From Maniola hyperantus (taxonomy: Eukaryota; Arthropoda; Insecta; Lepidoptera; Nymphalidae): a stretch of DNA of 64,000 bases. Under the pieces are notes generated by a model, which was not told the origin of the DNA, searched no databases, and worked only from the letters and a program-made list of their open reading frames with translations. The stretch covers positions 13,837,196 through 13,901,195 of the forward strand of contig NC_048547.1 of NCBI RefSeq assembly GCF_902806685.2, written 5' to 3'. Below, one piece after another: positions 45,713-55,947 of the stretch. The translations under genes were made by a program, and so were the position numbers. Numbering within the stretch: the stretch's first letter is position 1; each line of letters begins with the position of its first letter.

Positions 45713-46475
45713 GTACGCTATTGTGAGCTTTATTGTTCACTGTATTAAAGTCTCTTTTGCCTCGGCAATGTTAGAAAATTATAACTTGTTAATATTTATT
45801 TTGTCGTCGTAAAATATACCTTGTACATGTTAGGGTTCAAAATATCATTTTTAATCAAGTATAGGGTAGAAGAGATGAACCATATGAATTCTAGCTCTGT
45901 ACGTTATTATGAGCTTCATTGCGCACTGCATTAAAGTCTATTTTGCCGCGGCAATGTTAGAAAATTATGACTTGCTAATATTTATTCTGACGTCATAAAT
46001 TATCCCTTAAATAGTACCTATTAAGGTACAAATTATATTATCGTCTTTAATCAAGTGTAGAGAGAATGAGATACAAATATTAGCTCGGTACGTTATTGTG
46101 AGCTTTATCGCGTCATTGTATTAGAGTCCTTTTTGTCGTCGCAATGTTAGTCGAAACTTGTTATTTATTCTTACGTCGTAAAATATACCTTAAACGGTAA
46201 CAAATAGGGTTCAAAATATCACCTGTAATCATATGTGGTGTAAATGAGATAAGTAACATATAATACTAGCTCCGTACGTTATTGTGAACTTTATTGCCTC
46301 GTTTTAAAGTCCTTTTTGCATTGGCAATGTTAGACACACTTGTTAGTTTTTCTGTCGTCGTAAAATATCCCGTAAATGATACCTGTTAGGGTTCAAAGTA
46401 ATCGAGATACTAACTTTGTACTTATTGTATTAGAATCCTTTTCGCCTTGGCAATGTTAGAATTGTATAACTTGTG
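45713..46475 (+). repeat. Tandem ~186-bp repeat in the Vha100 3' end
   Basis: Starting 14 bp after the Vha100 stop, a unit beginning gtacgttattgtgagcttta recurs at 45713, 45899, 46088, 46274 and 46418 (the last two shortened). Shared blocks include ggcaatgttag, cgtcgtaaaatat and agggttcaaaata. Units 1 and 2 carry the poly(A) variant ATTAAA; the others have lost it. Probably within the 3' UTR. Confidence 0.85.
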
Positions 46476-49012
46476 TTTATAACTAAACGAGACAGATTTA
46501 TGAGAGATATATAGCTCTGTCTCGTTTTGACTCAGAAATTCAGATTGCGCTCTGTCTCATCCTAAGAGTGCTCTCCGTGGTCGCACCAAATCGAGTGAGA
46601 GTGCATGCTGTTTCAATCAACTTTTACGGGCGGGACATGCTCAAGAGTGAGATGGACGATGTTTTGAGAAGCTTTTCTGCGCAAATGAGGTTTGCCAATG
46701 CGACGTATAAAGTGGTAGTTACTGTATAGAGAATTATATTGGTAGAAAAGTTGTGTGAGGTAAATAAAATATAATCAATGTTTTTTTATTTCTTTTTTAT
46801 ATAATTTCATTTAGTAAGTTCAAATGTACTTAAAAGCTGTTTTTGAATTTTGTTTTAAATCCGAGGCTCTCTTTTATGTGTATAATAGCAAAACATTTTT
46901 GAGATTTTTCCATATCCACAGATCAACGATAAAATAATAAATACGAAAAATAAATGTCGTAACTTTGTAGCCCGTGTTTACGAAAGTAGGGCAGTGAAAT
47001 TAACTTCTGATTATTTAAATAAATTATATTCGTAGTAAATAGTCGTGTTTTATTTATTACTAGATGGTGCCTGCGACTTCGTCCGCATGGATTTAGGTTT
47101 TTTAAAAATCCCATGGGAACTCTTTCGTTTTTCGGGATAAAAACTAGCCTATGCCCTTCTCCGGAATATAAGCTAACTCTGTACCAAATTTCATCAAAAT
47201 TGGTTTAACTGTTGGGTCGTGAAAAGCTAGCAGACAGACATACACACTTTTGTATTTATAAAATTAGTATGGATAATAATAATGAAGACTGACTGACTGA
47301 TCTATCCACGCACAACTCCTGGACGAATCGGTCTGAAATTCGGCATGCAGATAGCTATTATGACGTAGGCATACCCTAAGAAAAGGATTTTTGAAAATTC
47401 AACCCCTAAGGGGGTGAAATACGGTTTTGAAATTTGTGTAGTCCACGCGGACGCAGTCGCGAGCATAAGCTAATTGCAAATTAAAATGTGGGTATTTGAA
47501 GTTTAAGCAGACATGATCGGTAATTATCACAATTCTATCTACTAGCTCGCGACTTTGTCCGCTTTAGCTACACAAATTTCAAACCCCTATTTTAATCCCT
47601 CGGGTTACAGTGCGACACAAGGCTCTCTTGTCTTCTTGAATGACATTGACAGGGGGGCGCTGTTGGAGAACAAAGGTTTTAGAATATTCAAACAAGAACA
47701 AAGGGTACACTGAGGAGGCAACGCAACCAGTCAACGTTTGAGAAAATTTTCATAGATGGCGCTAAATACTACCACCATTAAAGATGAAAAATAATACCTA
47801 TATCTATATGTTGTATGCTTTAAATTTTTAAATCAGCCAAATTCGTCCGTGTCGCGTCAATATGAACTTCGTCCTGCACGTAAACTTAATATGATCGTGC
47901 CAAGCTCTAAACTAAAAATGCACAGTACGGGTCCCAACTCCCAACTCCATGTGTTCGAAAATTTATAATAAAATTCCAGACAACATCAAAAAAATTGAGA
48001 ATAATATAGCGTTCATCAATACATTAAAAAAATTGTTAATCGAAGAAGCCTATTACAAGATTAATGACTATCTACTTGACGATTAATTTAGCGGCGTCTC
48101 CCTACTAAAATTGCTGTGCCCCAACGGGATTTCATTATTGGAATGCAAGAAGAATAATAATAATAAATAAATAAATAAATTTAAATCCGATGCGAAATTA
48201 ATTAATTACTTCTATTATAGTTCACAGATTTTGTGGCGAAGAAACGTAAGGAAAATTGCAGCGCACGCTAGCTCCTCTTCATCTATGTCATTGATTGACA
48301 CGAACATTATAGGTAGATATAGGTATGATTTTTCATCTTTAGTGGTGGTAGTATTCAGCGCCATCTATGAAAAGTTTCTCGAACGTTGCCTGGAAACCTC
48401 CTTGACGGCAACGTTAGTTCCGATTTTCGCCACGCGCCAAGATAGCCTTGTCGCACTGTATGGGTAATGTCTGTACATTGTCTTATGGATGTGGGAGTTG
48501 ATTTAAACCAAACTCTCAGTGATATAATTTATTTTTAATAGGTAGTAATATTTGACAAGAATAAAAACCGCGAAGTGCGAGTCAGACTCGCGCACCGAGG
48601 ATTCCGTACTACAGTCGTATTTTTTCGACACTGCACGATATATTAAAAACTTTTATGTGTATAAAAAATAATAATAAATAAAATCTGTTTTAGAATCTAC
48701 AGGTAAAGCCCTTTCATATGATATCCCACATGGTATAGTAATCTTACCTACTTTGAAAGTTGAAAATACTAATTGTTATTAGTTCATGTACCTACATTTT
48801 TTTTGTGTTGTAATCACAAACTCACGGTTTTCAGATTTTTTCCTTTACTTGTGCTATAAGAACTACCTACCTGCCAAATTTCATAATTCTAGGTCAACGG
48901 GCAGTACCCTAAAGGTTTCTTGACAGGCAGACAACGAAGTGATCCTAATAAGAGTTCCTTTTTCTTTTTGAGGTAAAGAACCCTAAAAATGAGTGATTGG
49001 TATGTTGGTAAG
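46476..49012. other. Intergenic region between Vha100 and the JmjC gene
   Basis: Family P fragment (46478-46580), AATAAA near 46764, family B (47058-47272), family C (47288-47475, 47543-47600), family H halves (47610-47790, 48335-48468), and an inverted full family A copy (48565-48990) right after the JmjC stop. No gene is seen. Confidence 0.7.
48565..48990 (-). repeat. Full-length family A repeat, inverted
   Basis: From aaaaccgcgaagtgcgagtc to gaggtaaagaaccctaaaaa. On the minus strand it starts 22 bp after the JmjC stop codon, so it probably lies in that gene's 3' UTR. An AATAAA on the minus strand follows at 48528-48533. Confidence 0.75.
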
Positions 49013-49098
49013 TTAGTCGTATTCGGCTCCGATGGTGATGCTGATGTCTCCGGGCAGCACGTTGGTCTTGTGGTACCATCGGTTGGTGTCCACGACCA
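49013..49098 (-). CDS. JmjC gene exon 6 (last)
   Basis: 86 nt: VVDTNRWYHKTNVLPGD to AEYD and TAA at 49013-49015. Acceptor gtccacag. It holds the second iron-binding His (His304). Confidence 0.92.
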
Positions 49099-52000
49099 CT
49101 GTGGACAACAATATGTAATCTATTACATAGATATACATAGATTTTTTTTATTCAATTAGGCTTTTACAATATTTACGGGTTTTTTTAAATAACAGTAAGT
49201 GTTACTTGAGATGATTTTATGAGGATCTAACGATACCCCGTACAACCAAATCTGTTCAGGCATTTAGAAAATGGAATAAAGAAACTCACTTGGTTACATA
49301 TCTATACCTATTTTAGTCCGCGACAGGTTGAGGTGACAATCGGGGTATAAGGTGGGGGGACGCCCCGCACACCCGCGATGTCGCCCGCACCAGGTTGCAA
49401 GCGCGGAGGGTGTGCGGGGCGTTCCCTTCCCCGATTGCCATCTCGACCTGTTGCGTACTATACACGAACCATAAAAACATTAGGTACTACACTCCTTTTT
49501 TCGGCAGTGGTGTAAAAATAGACTTAAGTATCTAAGAGAAGGTACTAAAACAGAACTTACGGATCTCTCCCGGCTCGACGGTGAAGGAGATCCAGGGACA
49601 GGAGTAGAGGCACTCGGGCGGAGGTGCCAGCTGCCACTGCTTGCGGCCGCGGACCTGCGCCTGCCACGACATGTGGCGCACCGAGTCCACCTGCAGACAA
49701 CTTACGGATCTCTCCCGGCTCGACGGTGAAGGAGATCCAGGGACAGGAGTAGAGGCACTCGGGCGGAGGTGCCAGCTGCCACTGCTTGCGGCCGCGGACC
49801 TGCGCCTGCCACGACATGTGGCGCACCGAGTCCACCTGCAGACAACTTACGGATCTCTCCCGGCTCGACGGTGAAGGAGATCCAGGGACAGGAGTAGAGG
49901 CACTCGGGCGGAGGTGCCAGCTGCCACTGCTTGCGGCCGCGGACCTGCGCCTGCCACGACATGTGGCGCACCGAGTCCACCTGCAGACAACTTACGGATC
50001 TCTCCCGGCTCGACGGTGAAGGAGATCCAGGGACAGGAGTAGAGGCACTCGGGCGGAGGTGCCAGCTGCCACTGCTTGCGGCCGCGGACCTGCGCCTGCC
50101 ACGACATGTGGCGCACCGAGTCCACCTGCAGACAACTTACGGATCTCTCCCGGCTCGACGGTGAAGGAGATCCAGGGACAGGAGTAGAGGCACTCGGGCG
50201 GAGGTGCCAGCTGCCACTGCTTGCGGCCGCGGACCTGCGCCTGCCACGACATGTGGCGCACCGAGTCCACCTGCAGACAACTTACAGATCTCTCCCGGCT
50301 CGACGGTGAAGGAGATCCAGGGACAGGAGTAGAGGCACTCGGGCGGAGGTGCCAGCTGCCACTGCTTGCGGCCGCGGACCTGCGCCTGCCACGACATGTG
50401 GCGCACCGAGTCCACCTGCAGACAACTTACAGATCTCTCCCGGCTCGACGGTGAAGGAGATCCAGGGACAGGAGTAGAGGCACTCGGGCGGAGGTGCCAG
50501 CTGCCACTGCTTGCGGCCGCGGACCTGCGCCTGCCACGACATGTGGCGCACCGAGTCCACCTGCAGACAACTTACGGATCTCTCCCGGCTCGACGGTGAA
50601 GGAGATCCAGGGACAGGAGTAGAGGCACTCGGGCGGAGGTGCCAGCTGCCACTGCTTGCGGCCGCGGACCTGCGCCTGCCACGACATGTGGCGCACCGAG
50701 TCCACCTGGGGAACCATATAGTGCTTTATATATTTAGACAGCCAAAAAGTCGTGCATGGAGTCGGATGGATCCGCTAAGTACCAACAATAGCAGCTTCAG
50801 ACGCCGTTGATTATCAAGCCTTATTTTAGTAAAATCTTGCTCACTACTCACATGCATATGCGCGCCCTGCCCCGGCCCGCCCATGAAGACCCAGTCCAGC
50901 ATGTCGCTCTCTGCAGTGCGCGGCAGGAAGTACGGCCGCGTGTAGAACTGCCGCAGCGCGCGCGTCTCCTCCTCGTGGCACGTACTCCAACCCACGTACC
51001 TATCATGATATGAGATAGTGAACGTAAAATTTCTTTTAAGTCCCGTATACAAATGATTTTAAAAGTAGCTATCAAGTGAAATGATGATGGTCAAGTACCA
51101 TGGATCGCCGGAGAGATTAGCGCGCTGCTCGTCCATACGGAACACCTCGTCCAACGACCGCAAGCCCGACTTGTACGGGAAGTAGAAGCACTCGTTGATG
51201 CGTCGCCCCATCTTGTTGTTCCGGTAGAAGTTGGCGAAAAATTTGAAATTGAATTGCTAAAAAAATTGAAAAAAAAGTAGCTATTTTTTATTTTTTTACA
51301 AAAAGAAAACATACAGCATAACCATTAACCATAAAACTAAAGTTAATTCACGAGATTATTACATGGGCTCACATTTCTTAAGGTGGGAGTCCATTTCTAG
51401 TAGCAGACACTTAGGTAGCTGATTAAAAGGTAAATTATTAAGCGCCATCATACTCGTAGGTCGAAAAACCAATAGACGTCAGGGATCGGGGTCCCAAGGT
51501 GCCGGTATGGTGACCGGAAAGCGTTGCGTTAAGAGACCCCCTCTAGGTGGACAAACGAGTCACAGAGAGCCTCTGGACTCAGGCGGCGCTAGACAGTTGG
51601 CTTGTGCAAGTCGCTATAAAAGAACCATGTCCAGCTGTGGACGTATATCGGTTGATGATGGTACGTTACGTTTTTAAAGATAATATTTTAACTTGTAATA
51701 AGTTATCTCTGACTGTACTCATACCCTGATTGCCATGTCGACCTGTCGCGAACAATATGTAGCAGGTACTAGGAGAACATGAGACATTAAGATCTTACTT
51801 CTATAGCCTTCCAGTTGGTCGTAGCATCGGTCACAATGACGGGCTGCGTGGTGTACGCGTATCGGTCTTCGAACTCTTCGGCGCTGATGTTGGAGAGGCG
51901 GGTGACGTCACTGACGCCTATACACATGGAGCAGTCTTCCGGGGCGCGGAATAGAGACTTTGTCTCGTAGGGGAGTTTGAGGAAACATCCCTGAAATAAT

Positions 52001-53446
52001 CTCAAGCAAGTAAAATTAGCGCCCAATAGTGATGAACATCGATCTTTAGAATGGAAGGTACATCTCTAGATAGCATATTTATAGAACACTGTATCGGTCG
52101 TTGAGACCGACAAAACGTCATGTGGGTATGAATGACAGAAACAACGCTCTACAATGCCGAAATGTCATTCTAAAGGCCGATGTTCATCACTTTGGGCCGC
52201 GTACTGTTACCTATAGTTTTTGCATTGCACGAGTGACGAGGGTAAGTGGCGTAAAGTAAATGTGTGCGTTTGCGAGCGCTTGCTCGAAACTGATTGGTCC
52301 GTCAGGCACGCACACTTACGCAATATTCATGTAAACGCTTAACCATAAGTAAAGTTCACTCGCCTTAGTGAATTGCAGGAACTGAAGTTCGTTGCTCAAC
52401 CATTTTTTTCGTAATAAATGCATTTTGATTGAATTTATTTTCAATGGATTTAGTAGGACTTTGCAATGGATTTTGTAGGAACCAAATCCATTGAAAATGT
52501 GTATATGAAAAATTAAAATAGGTAGGTACATACGCTGCTAAAATCATAACCCTCCTTTTGGCTTTGCCGTAATCCGGTAAAAAATACATCAAAATATTAT
52601 ATATCTAGGTAGGACGTCACAACTCAACAATTTATGGCGGACACGATTTCCCTATCTTAGTTTGTATGTGTTATAATAAAATCGTTGTAAGTTTTATGAT
52701 CTAAAAAATATAATTACAGGGTTTCTTCTGTATTTTTTTATTGTTTTCTGTAGGTATACATATTATATGTTTGTATGTGCAATAAAGATTTCTAAATACC
52801 TAAATAAAAATTATTCAAATCAATATAAGTAGGTAGGTACCTATTTTAAATATGATAACGGGTAGGTACATACCACGATTAATTTAATGATTTTATTTGT
52901 CGATATTTCAATCCAATTGCACTGCGGTGTTGCGAGCTGAAGTTCGGAGCTGTAAAGGGCAATAGCGAACTACCCTCTTTCTTGTCTTCTTTTCGCTGGA
53001 ACTTCACGAGCTGTCCGGCAAAATACACTCACAACATCACTATTAATTTACTTTCGATGAGTCGAAAATAAAAACATCAAATTAATCGTGGCATGTACCG
53101 TACTCGTTATCATAATTAAAATAATATGCCATTAAACCACTAAATAAGCTTAAAATCATAGTTACTTATTCAAATCAATGTAGGCACTTACCGTAATCAA
53201 CGATTCTGAATAAATCCACCAAAAACCTATCACGAAAACAGCAATAATAACTACCAGGACATGTTTCACAGTTGCGCCTTTAAGGAAATTCCAATTACTC
53301 TTACAACTCGAAGTCTCTAAACGAGATATGAAATAATTATTGAGTTTCAAACTTTCTATCTTATGTAGAACTTTACTCAATTTTAACTCCGCTAATTTAA
53401 TTTTCTTCTCGCATATTTTGTTAGTTTGATGAGGATTTGAGGTCAT
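49013..53446 (-). CDS. JmjC (cupin_8) domain membrane protein, six exons, exon 5 in eight tandem copies
   Basis: Using one copy of exon 5, the exons join to 322 residues: 53192-53446, 51799-51990, 51099-51256, 50852-50999, 50576-50705 (or any other array copy) and 49013-49098. A basic N-terminus of ~60 residues precedes one hydrophobic segment (about residues 63-79), with no signal peptide, which predicts a type II protein with its domain in the ER/Golgi lumen or outside. The JmjC fold is shown by the iron ligands His251-x-Asp253 (split between exons 4 and 5) and His304 in RWYHKT, with Lys268 in GRKQW as candidate 2-oxoglutarate contact. It is likely an Fe(II)/2-oxoglutarate oxygenase; its substrate cannot be told from sequence. 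I do not recognise a named orthologue with confidence. It converges with Vha100 and is divergent from PPOX. Confidence 0.88.
49099..49560 (-). other. JmjC intron 5 with a family G palindrome
   Basis: Non-coding. A family G element fills 49313-49462, with inverted ends tccgcgacaggttgaggt and atctcgacctgttgcgta. Confidence 0.7.
49561..50705 (-). repeat. Eight tandem copies of JmjC exon 5
   Basis: Exon-sized 130-nt copies lie at 49561-49690, 49706-49835, 49851-49980, 49996-50125, 50141-50270, 50286-50415, 50431-50560 and 50576-50705. They are separated by the 15-nt gtaagttgtctgcag, so the period is 145 bp. Each codes VDSVRHMSWQAQVRGRKQW to VEPGEI and opens with the catalytic Asp. The copies look identical except that 50286 and 50431 have A where the others have G, a silent change at the exon's last base. 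Since 130 and 145 both leave a remainder of 1 when divided by 3, reading two copies in a row shifts the frame; the protein can hold only one. Confidence 0.95.
50576..50705 (-). CDS. JmjC gene exon 5 (5'-most array copy)
   Basis: 130 nt with its own upstream acceptor, ggttccccag, unlike the tgtctgcag of the other seven. Joined to exon 4 it completes His-Val-Asp. Any of the eight copies would give the same protein. Confidence 0.8.
50852..50999 (-). CDS. JmjC gene exon 4
   Basis: 148 nt, YVGWSTCHEEETRALRQFY to GGPGQGAHMH. The last codon, CAT, is the first iron-binding His. Donor gtgagt. Confidence 0.9.
51099..51256 (-). CDS. JmjC gene exon 3
   Basis: 158 nt, QFNFKFFANFYRNNKMGRR to ANLSGDP and two bases of a Trp codon. 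Acceptor ttttttag, donor gtactt. Confidence 0.88.
51257..51798 (-). other. JmjC intron 2
   Basis: Non-coding. An RTE-type LINE tail fragment lies at 51546-51662 (ggcggcgctagacagttggc, ccatgtccagctgtggacgt, ttgatgatgg), then a family G end at 51722-51757. Confidence 0.65.
51799..51990 (-). CDS. JmjC gene exon 2
   Basis: 64 codons, phase 0, GCFLKLPYETKSLF to NWKAIE. Acceptor tatttcag, donor gtaaga. Contains a PVIVTD stretch usual at the start of cupin_8 domains. Confidence 0.9.
51991..53191 (-). other. JmjC intron 1
   Basis: Non-coding, with a family F element at 52031-52195 whose ends tgatgaacatcgatctttag and taaaggccgatgttcatcac are inverted. The rest is AT-rich with no recognised element. 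Confidence 0.7.
53192..53446 (-). CDS. JmjC gene exon 1
   Basis: 85 codons from ATG at 53444-53446 to ESLIT, donor gtaagt. Encodes the cytosolic part and the membrane anchor VLVVIIAVFVIGFWWIY. An in-frame TAA follows in the intron, so the splice is needed. Confidence 0.88.
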
Positions 53447-55308
53447 CTTAGCTAAGTGTTCTGAGGAGGAATGAAAGGGTTTGAATCCTGCGGCTGATTT
53501 TTATACTATCATGTCTTTGATATTATAGAGTTAGTTTGTTAATAGAGCGGGCGAACTAAAAAATACAATGACGCGGCGCGCTCCGTCGCTATTTCGCCCT
53601 GCCTCAACAACTTAATAGGTAGGTACGTTTGATCTTACCGCCAGCTTGCCCGCTACTTACACCGCACCTGCGTTTTGTATGTATATTTCGTGGCCGCACC
53701 CGCGAGTTGACGTGAACAATGCACTGTGGGCGTGGCCAAAATACTGCGGTGCGACATCGAATCGCAAAAACGATGCCGTTGCGTTGACGCATCGCAAAAA
53801 TTAATTCATCGCTTATGGCGTCGTACGAGAAAATTCTGACCATCAATTCCTAGTGAGCCATGGACCGCACTACACGTTAAGATGCATCAAGAAAAACACA
53901 CACAGCACAGAATGGCACACTGAGTGGTGTGGACACCGACTGAATGGGAATACGTCGTCGCATCGCAAGTTTGTACGGTGCGGCACCGCATCGGAAATTT
54001 GCACAGTGCATTGTGCGACGTCGTAGAATTTTACGATCCGACGTCGCATCGCAGTGTTGTGCTCTCAGCCTAAGACATTGAGTTAGCGAAAGCCGCAGCA
54101 AGCCATATCGTGAAGTACTCTCTAATAGTATTCCAGCTCTGTGGCTGGTTCATCCAGCGCGTGGTAAGATGGGTAACGAGCAAGTAACAACGCGATGTGA
54201 GTGCAATGGCTATGAAATTGGAATTCATTATCGGCCGCGACACAGCTGCGTCCCTTCACGCCTCGCTCCAAAACGTTCGGCCAAGTGCGAGTCGGACTCG
54301 CACAAGAAGTAAAAACCGGCCAAGTGCGAGTCAGACTCGCGCAACGAGGGTTCCGCACTACAGTCGTATTTTTTCGACATATTTTTCAAATCTATCTATA
54401 TCTATATTCTATATATATATATATAAAAGGAAAAGGTGATTGACTGACTGACTGACCGACTGACTGACTGACTGACTGACTGATCTATCAACGCACAGCT
54501 CAAACTACTGGACGGATCGGGCTGAAATTTGGCGTGCAGATAGCTATTATGACGTAGACATCCGCTAAGAAAGGATTTTTGAAAATTCCACTCCTAAGGG
54601 GGTGAAATAGGGGTTTGAAATTTTGTAGTCCACGCGGACGAAGTCGCGAGCATAAGCTAGTCAAATCATAAATTTTATTGCTTATAAGTTGCTGAGTGCT
54701 GACATAAATTATATAAGGAACACAGAAAAATATTAATAATACAGATAAAGAACAAAAAATAAAATAACATTTTGCACGATAAATAAAAATCTGTTTTAGA
54801 ATTTAGCTACAGGTAGGTATAGTTAAAGCACTTTCATAATATTATACCCCACTTGGTATAGGTACTTATTAATCTTACTTGGACATTAGAAAATACTAAC
54901 TGTATTTTGTTCACGAACCAATTTTAATTTTTTTTGTGATCTGCCGCTTATATTCATTATGTTACTGATCTGTGTATGTTTAAATGTTATTGTGATGTGA
55001 TGTTATTGGTCGGTGGTCTCAACTCTGTGCAACCACAGAGTACATTGAATACACAGAGTACATTGAATATGTGTGCAACTCTGTGTGTGTGGTCAAAGAG
55101 TATATAATCACTACGTTTTATGTGTGGTCGTCTGCCGTATATTTATGCCGCCACTCGCCAGTCGTATTTATTTTTGTTGTGTTTGATAAAAATGTTTAAC
55201 GCGTGTTTTAAGGATCGTTCTTAAATGAACTTAAGTCATTTGTGATTTGATTAATTAAATAATAAACTAATAATATTTTAGATTTAAATTTATCTCGAAA
55301 CGGAACAA
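53447..55308. other. Divergent intergenic region, JmjC gene and PPOX
   Basis: Should hold both promoters, though no core motif is clear. It contains a repeat built on gtgcgacgtcgcatcgca motifs (about 53700-54070), a family A end (54268-54380), a tgac tandem run and a family C copy (54428-54662). Confidence 0.6.
54428..54662 (+). repeat. Family C copy
   Basis: Begins with (gact)n, then gatctatcaacgcacagctc, ggacggatcgggctgaaatt, aggggtttgaaatt and ccacgcggacgaagtcgcga. Best matched by 60745-60983 and 44830-45008. Confidence 0.75.
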
Positions 55309-55947
55309 ATGGCAGCTATTCTTGGAGGCGGGTTAGGCGGCTTGTCGACAGGTTATTATTTGCTGAAAAATAATTTATGTAACAACAATAACTTGAAATT
55401 AATGCTTCTCGAAGCAACGGACTACTGTGGCGGATGGATAAAGTCTATTAAAACTAAAGACTACATATTCGAACAAGGTCCACGGACGATCCGGCCGAAG
55501 GGTACGATCGGGTTGAATACTTTAAATATGATGCAAGATTTAGGACTCAGCGAGCACATTTCTGCTATAAAACCGGACCACCCTGCTGCTAGAAACAGAA
55601 TGATTTATGTTAATAACACTTTACATATGCTTCCATCTAGTTTGAAAGGAGTTTTTCAGAAGCGCAAGCCTTTTTCGAAGCCACTCATTTACGCTGCCCT
55701 TAACGATCTTAGATCGCCACAGAAGTTGTTGAAAGATGACTCGATTTATAATTTTGTCGAGAGGAGGTTTGGCAAAGAGATAGCAGACTATGCAGTTGCG
55801 CCAATGATTTGTGGAATATGTGCGGGTGATGCGAAGGAGATATCTGTTAAATTCCTGATGAAAACATTGTTTGAGTATGAACAGAATGATGGAGGTGTGC
55901 TAAGGGGTGTAATGAAGTCATTCTTCAGATCCAACCACCAGCAAGGG
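55309..55947 (+). CDS. PPOX: PPOX exon 1
   Basis: ATG at 55309 preceded by cggaacaa. The exon ends ...NHQQG before donor gtaaga. Confidence 0.93.

Noticed and set aside
49561..50705. CRISPR-like or satellite array
   Set aside because: Each unit holds a coding exon with splice sites that fits a gene on both sides. There are no spacers.
49641..50810. Repeated 77-codon + strand frames and 92-codon minus frames across the array
   Set aside because: The + frames are shadows of the minus-strand exon. The minus frames run through the exon and then out of frame into the next copy, so neither is a real protein.
54197..54439. Frames around family A and C copies (for example 54122-54439, 48231-48467, 44164-44382)
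   Set aside because: They recur wherever the repeat occurs and show no protein family, so they are repeat shadows.
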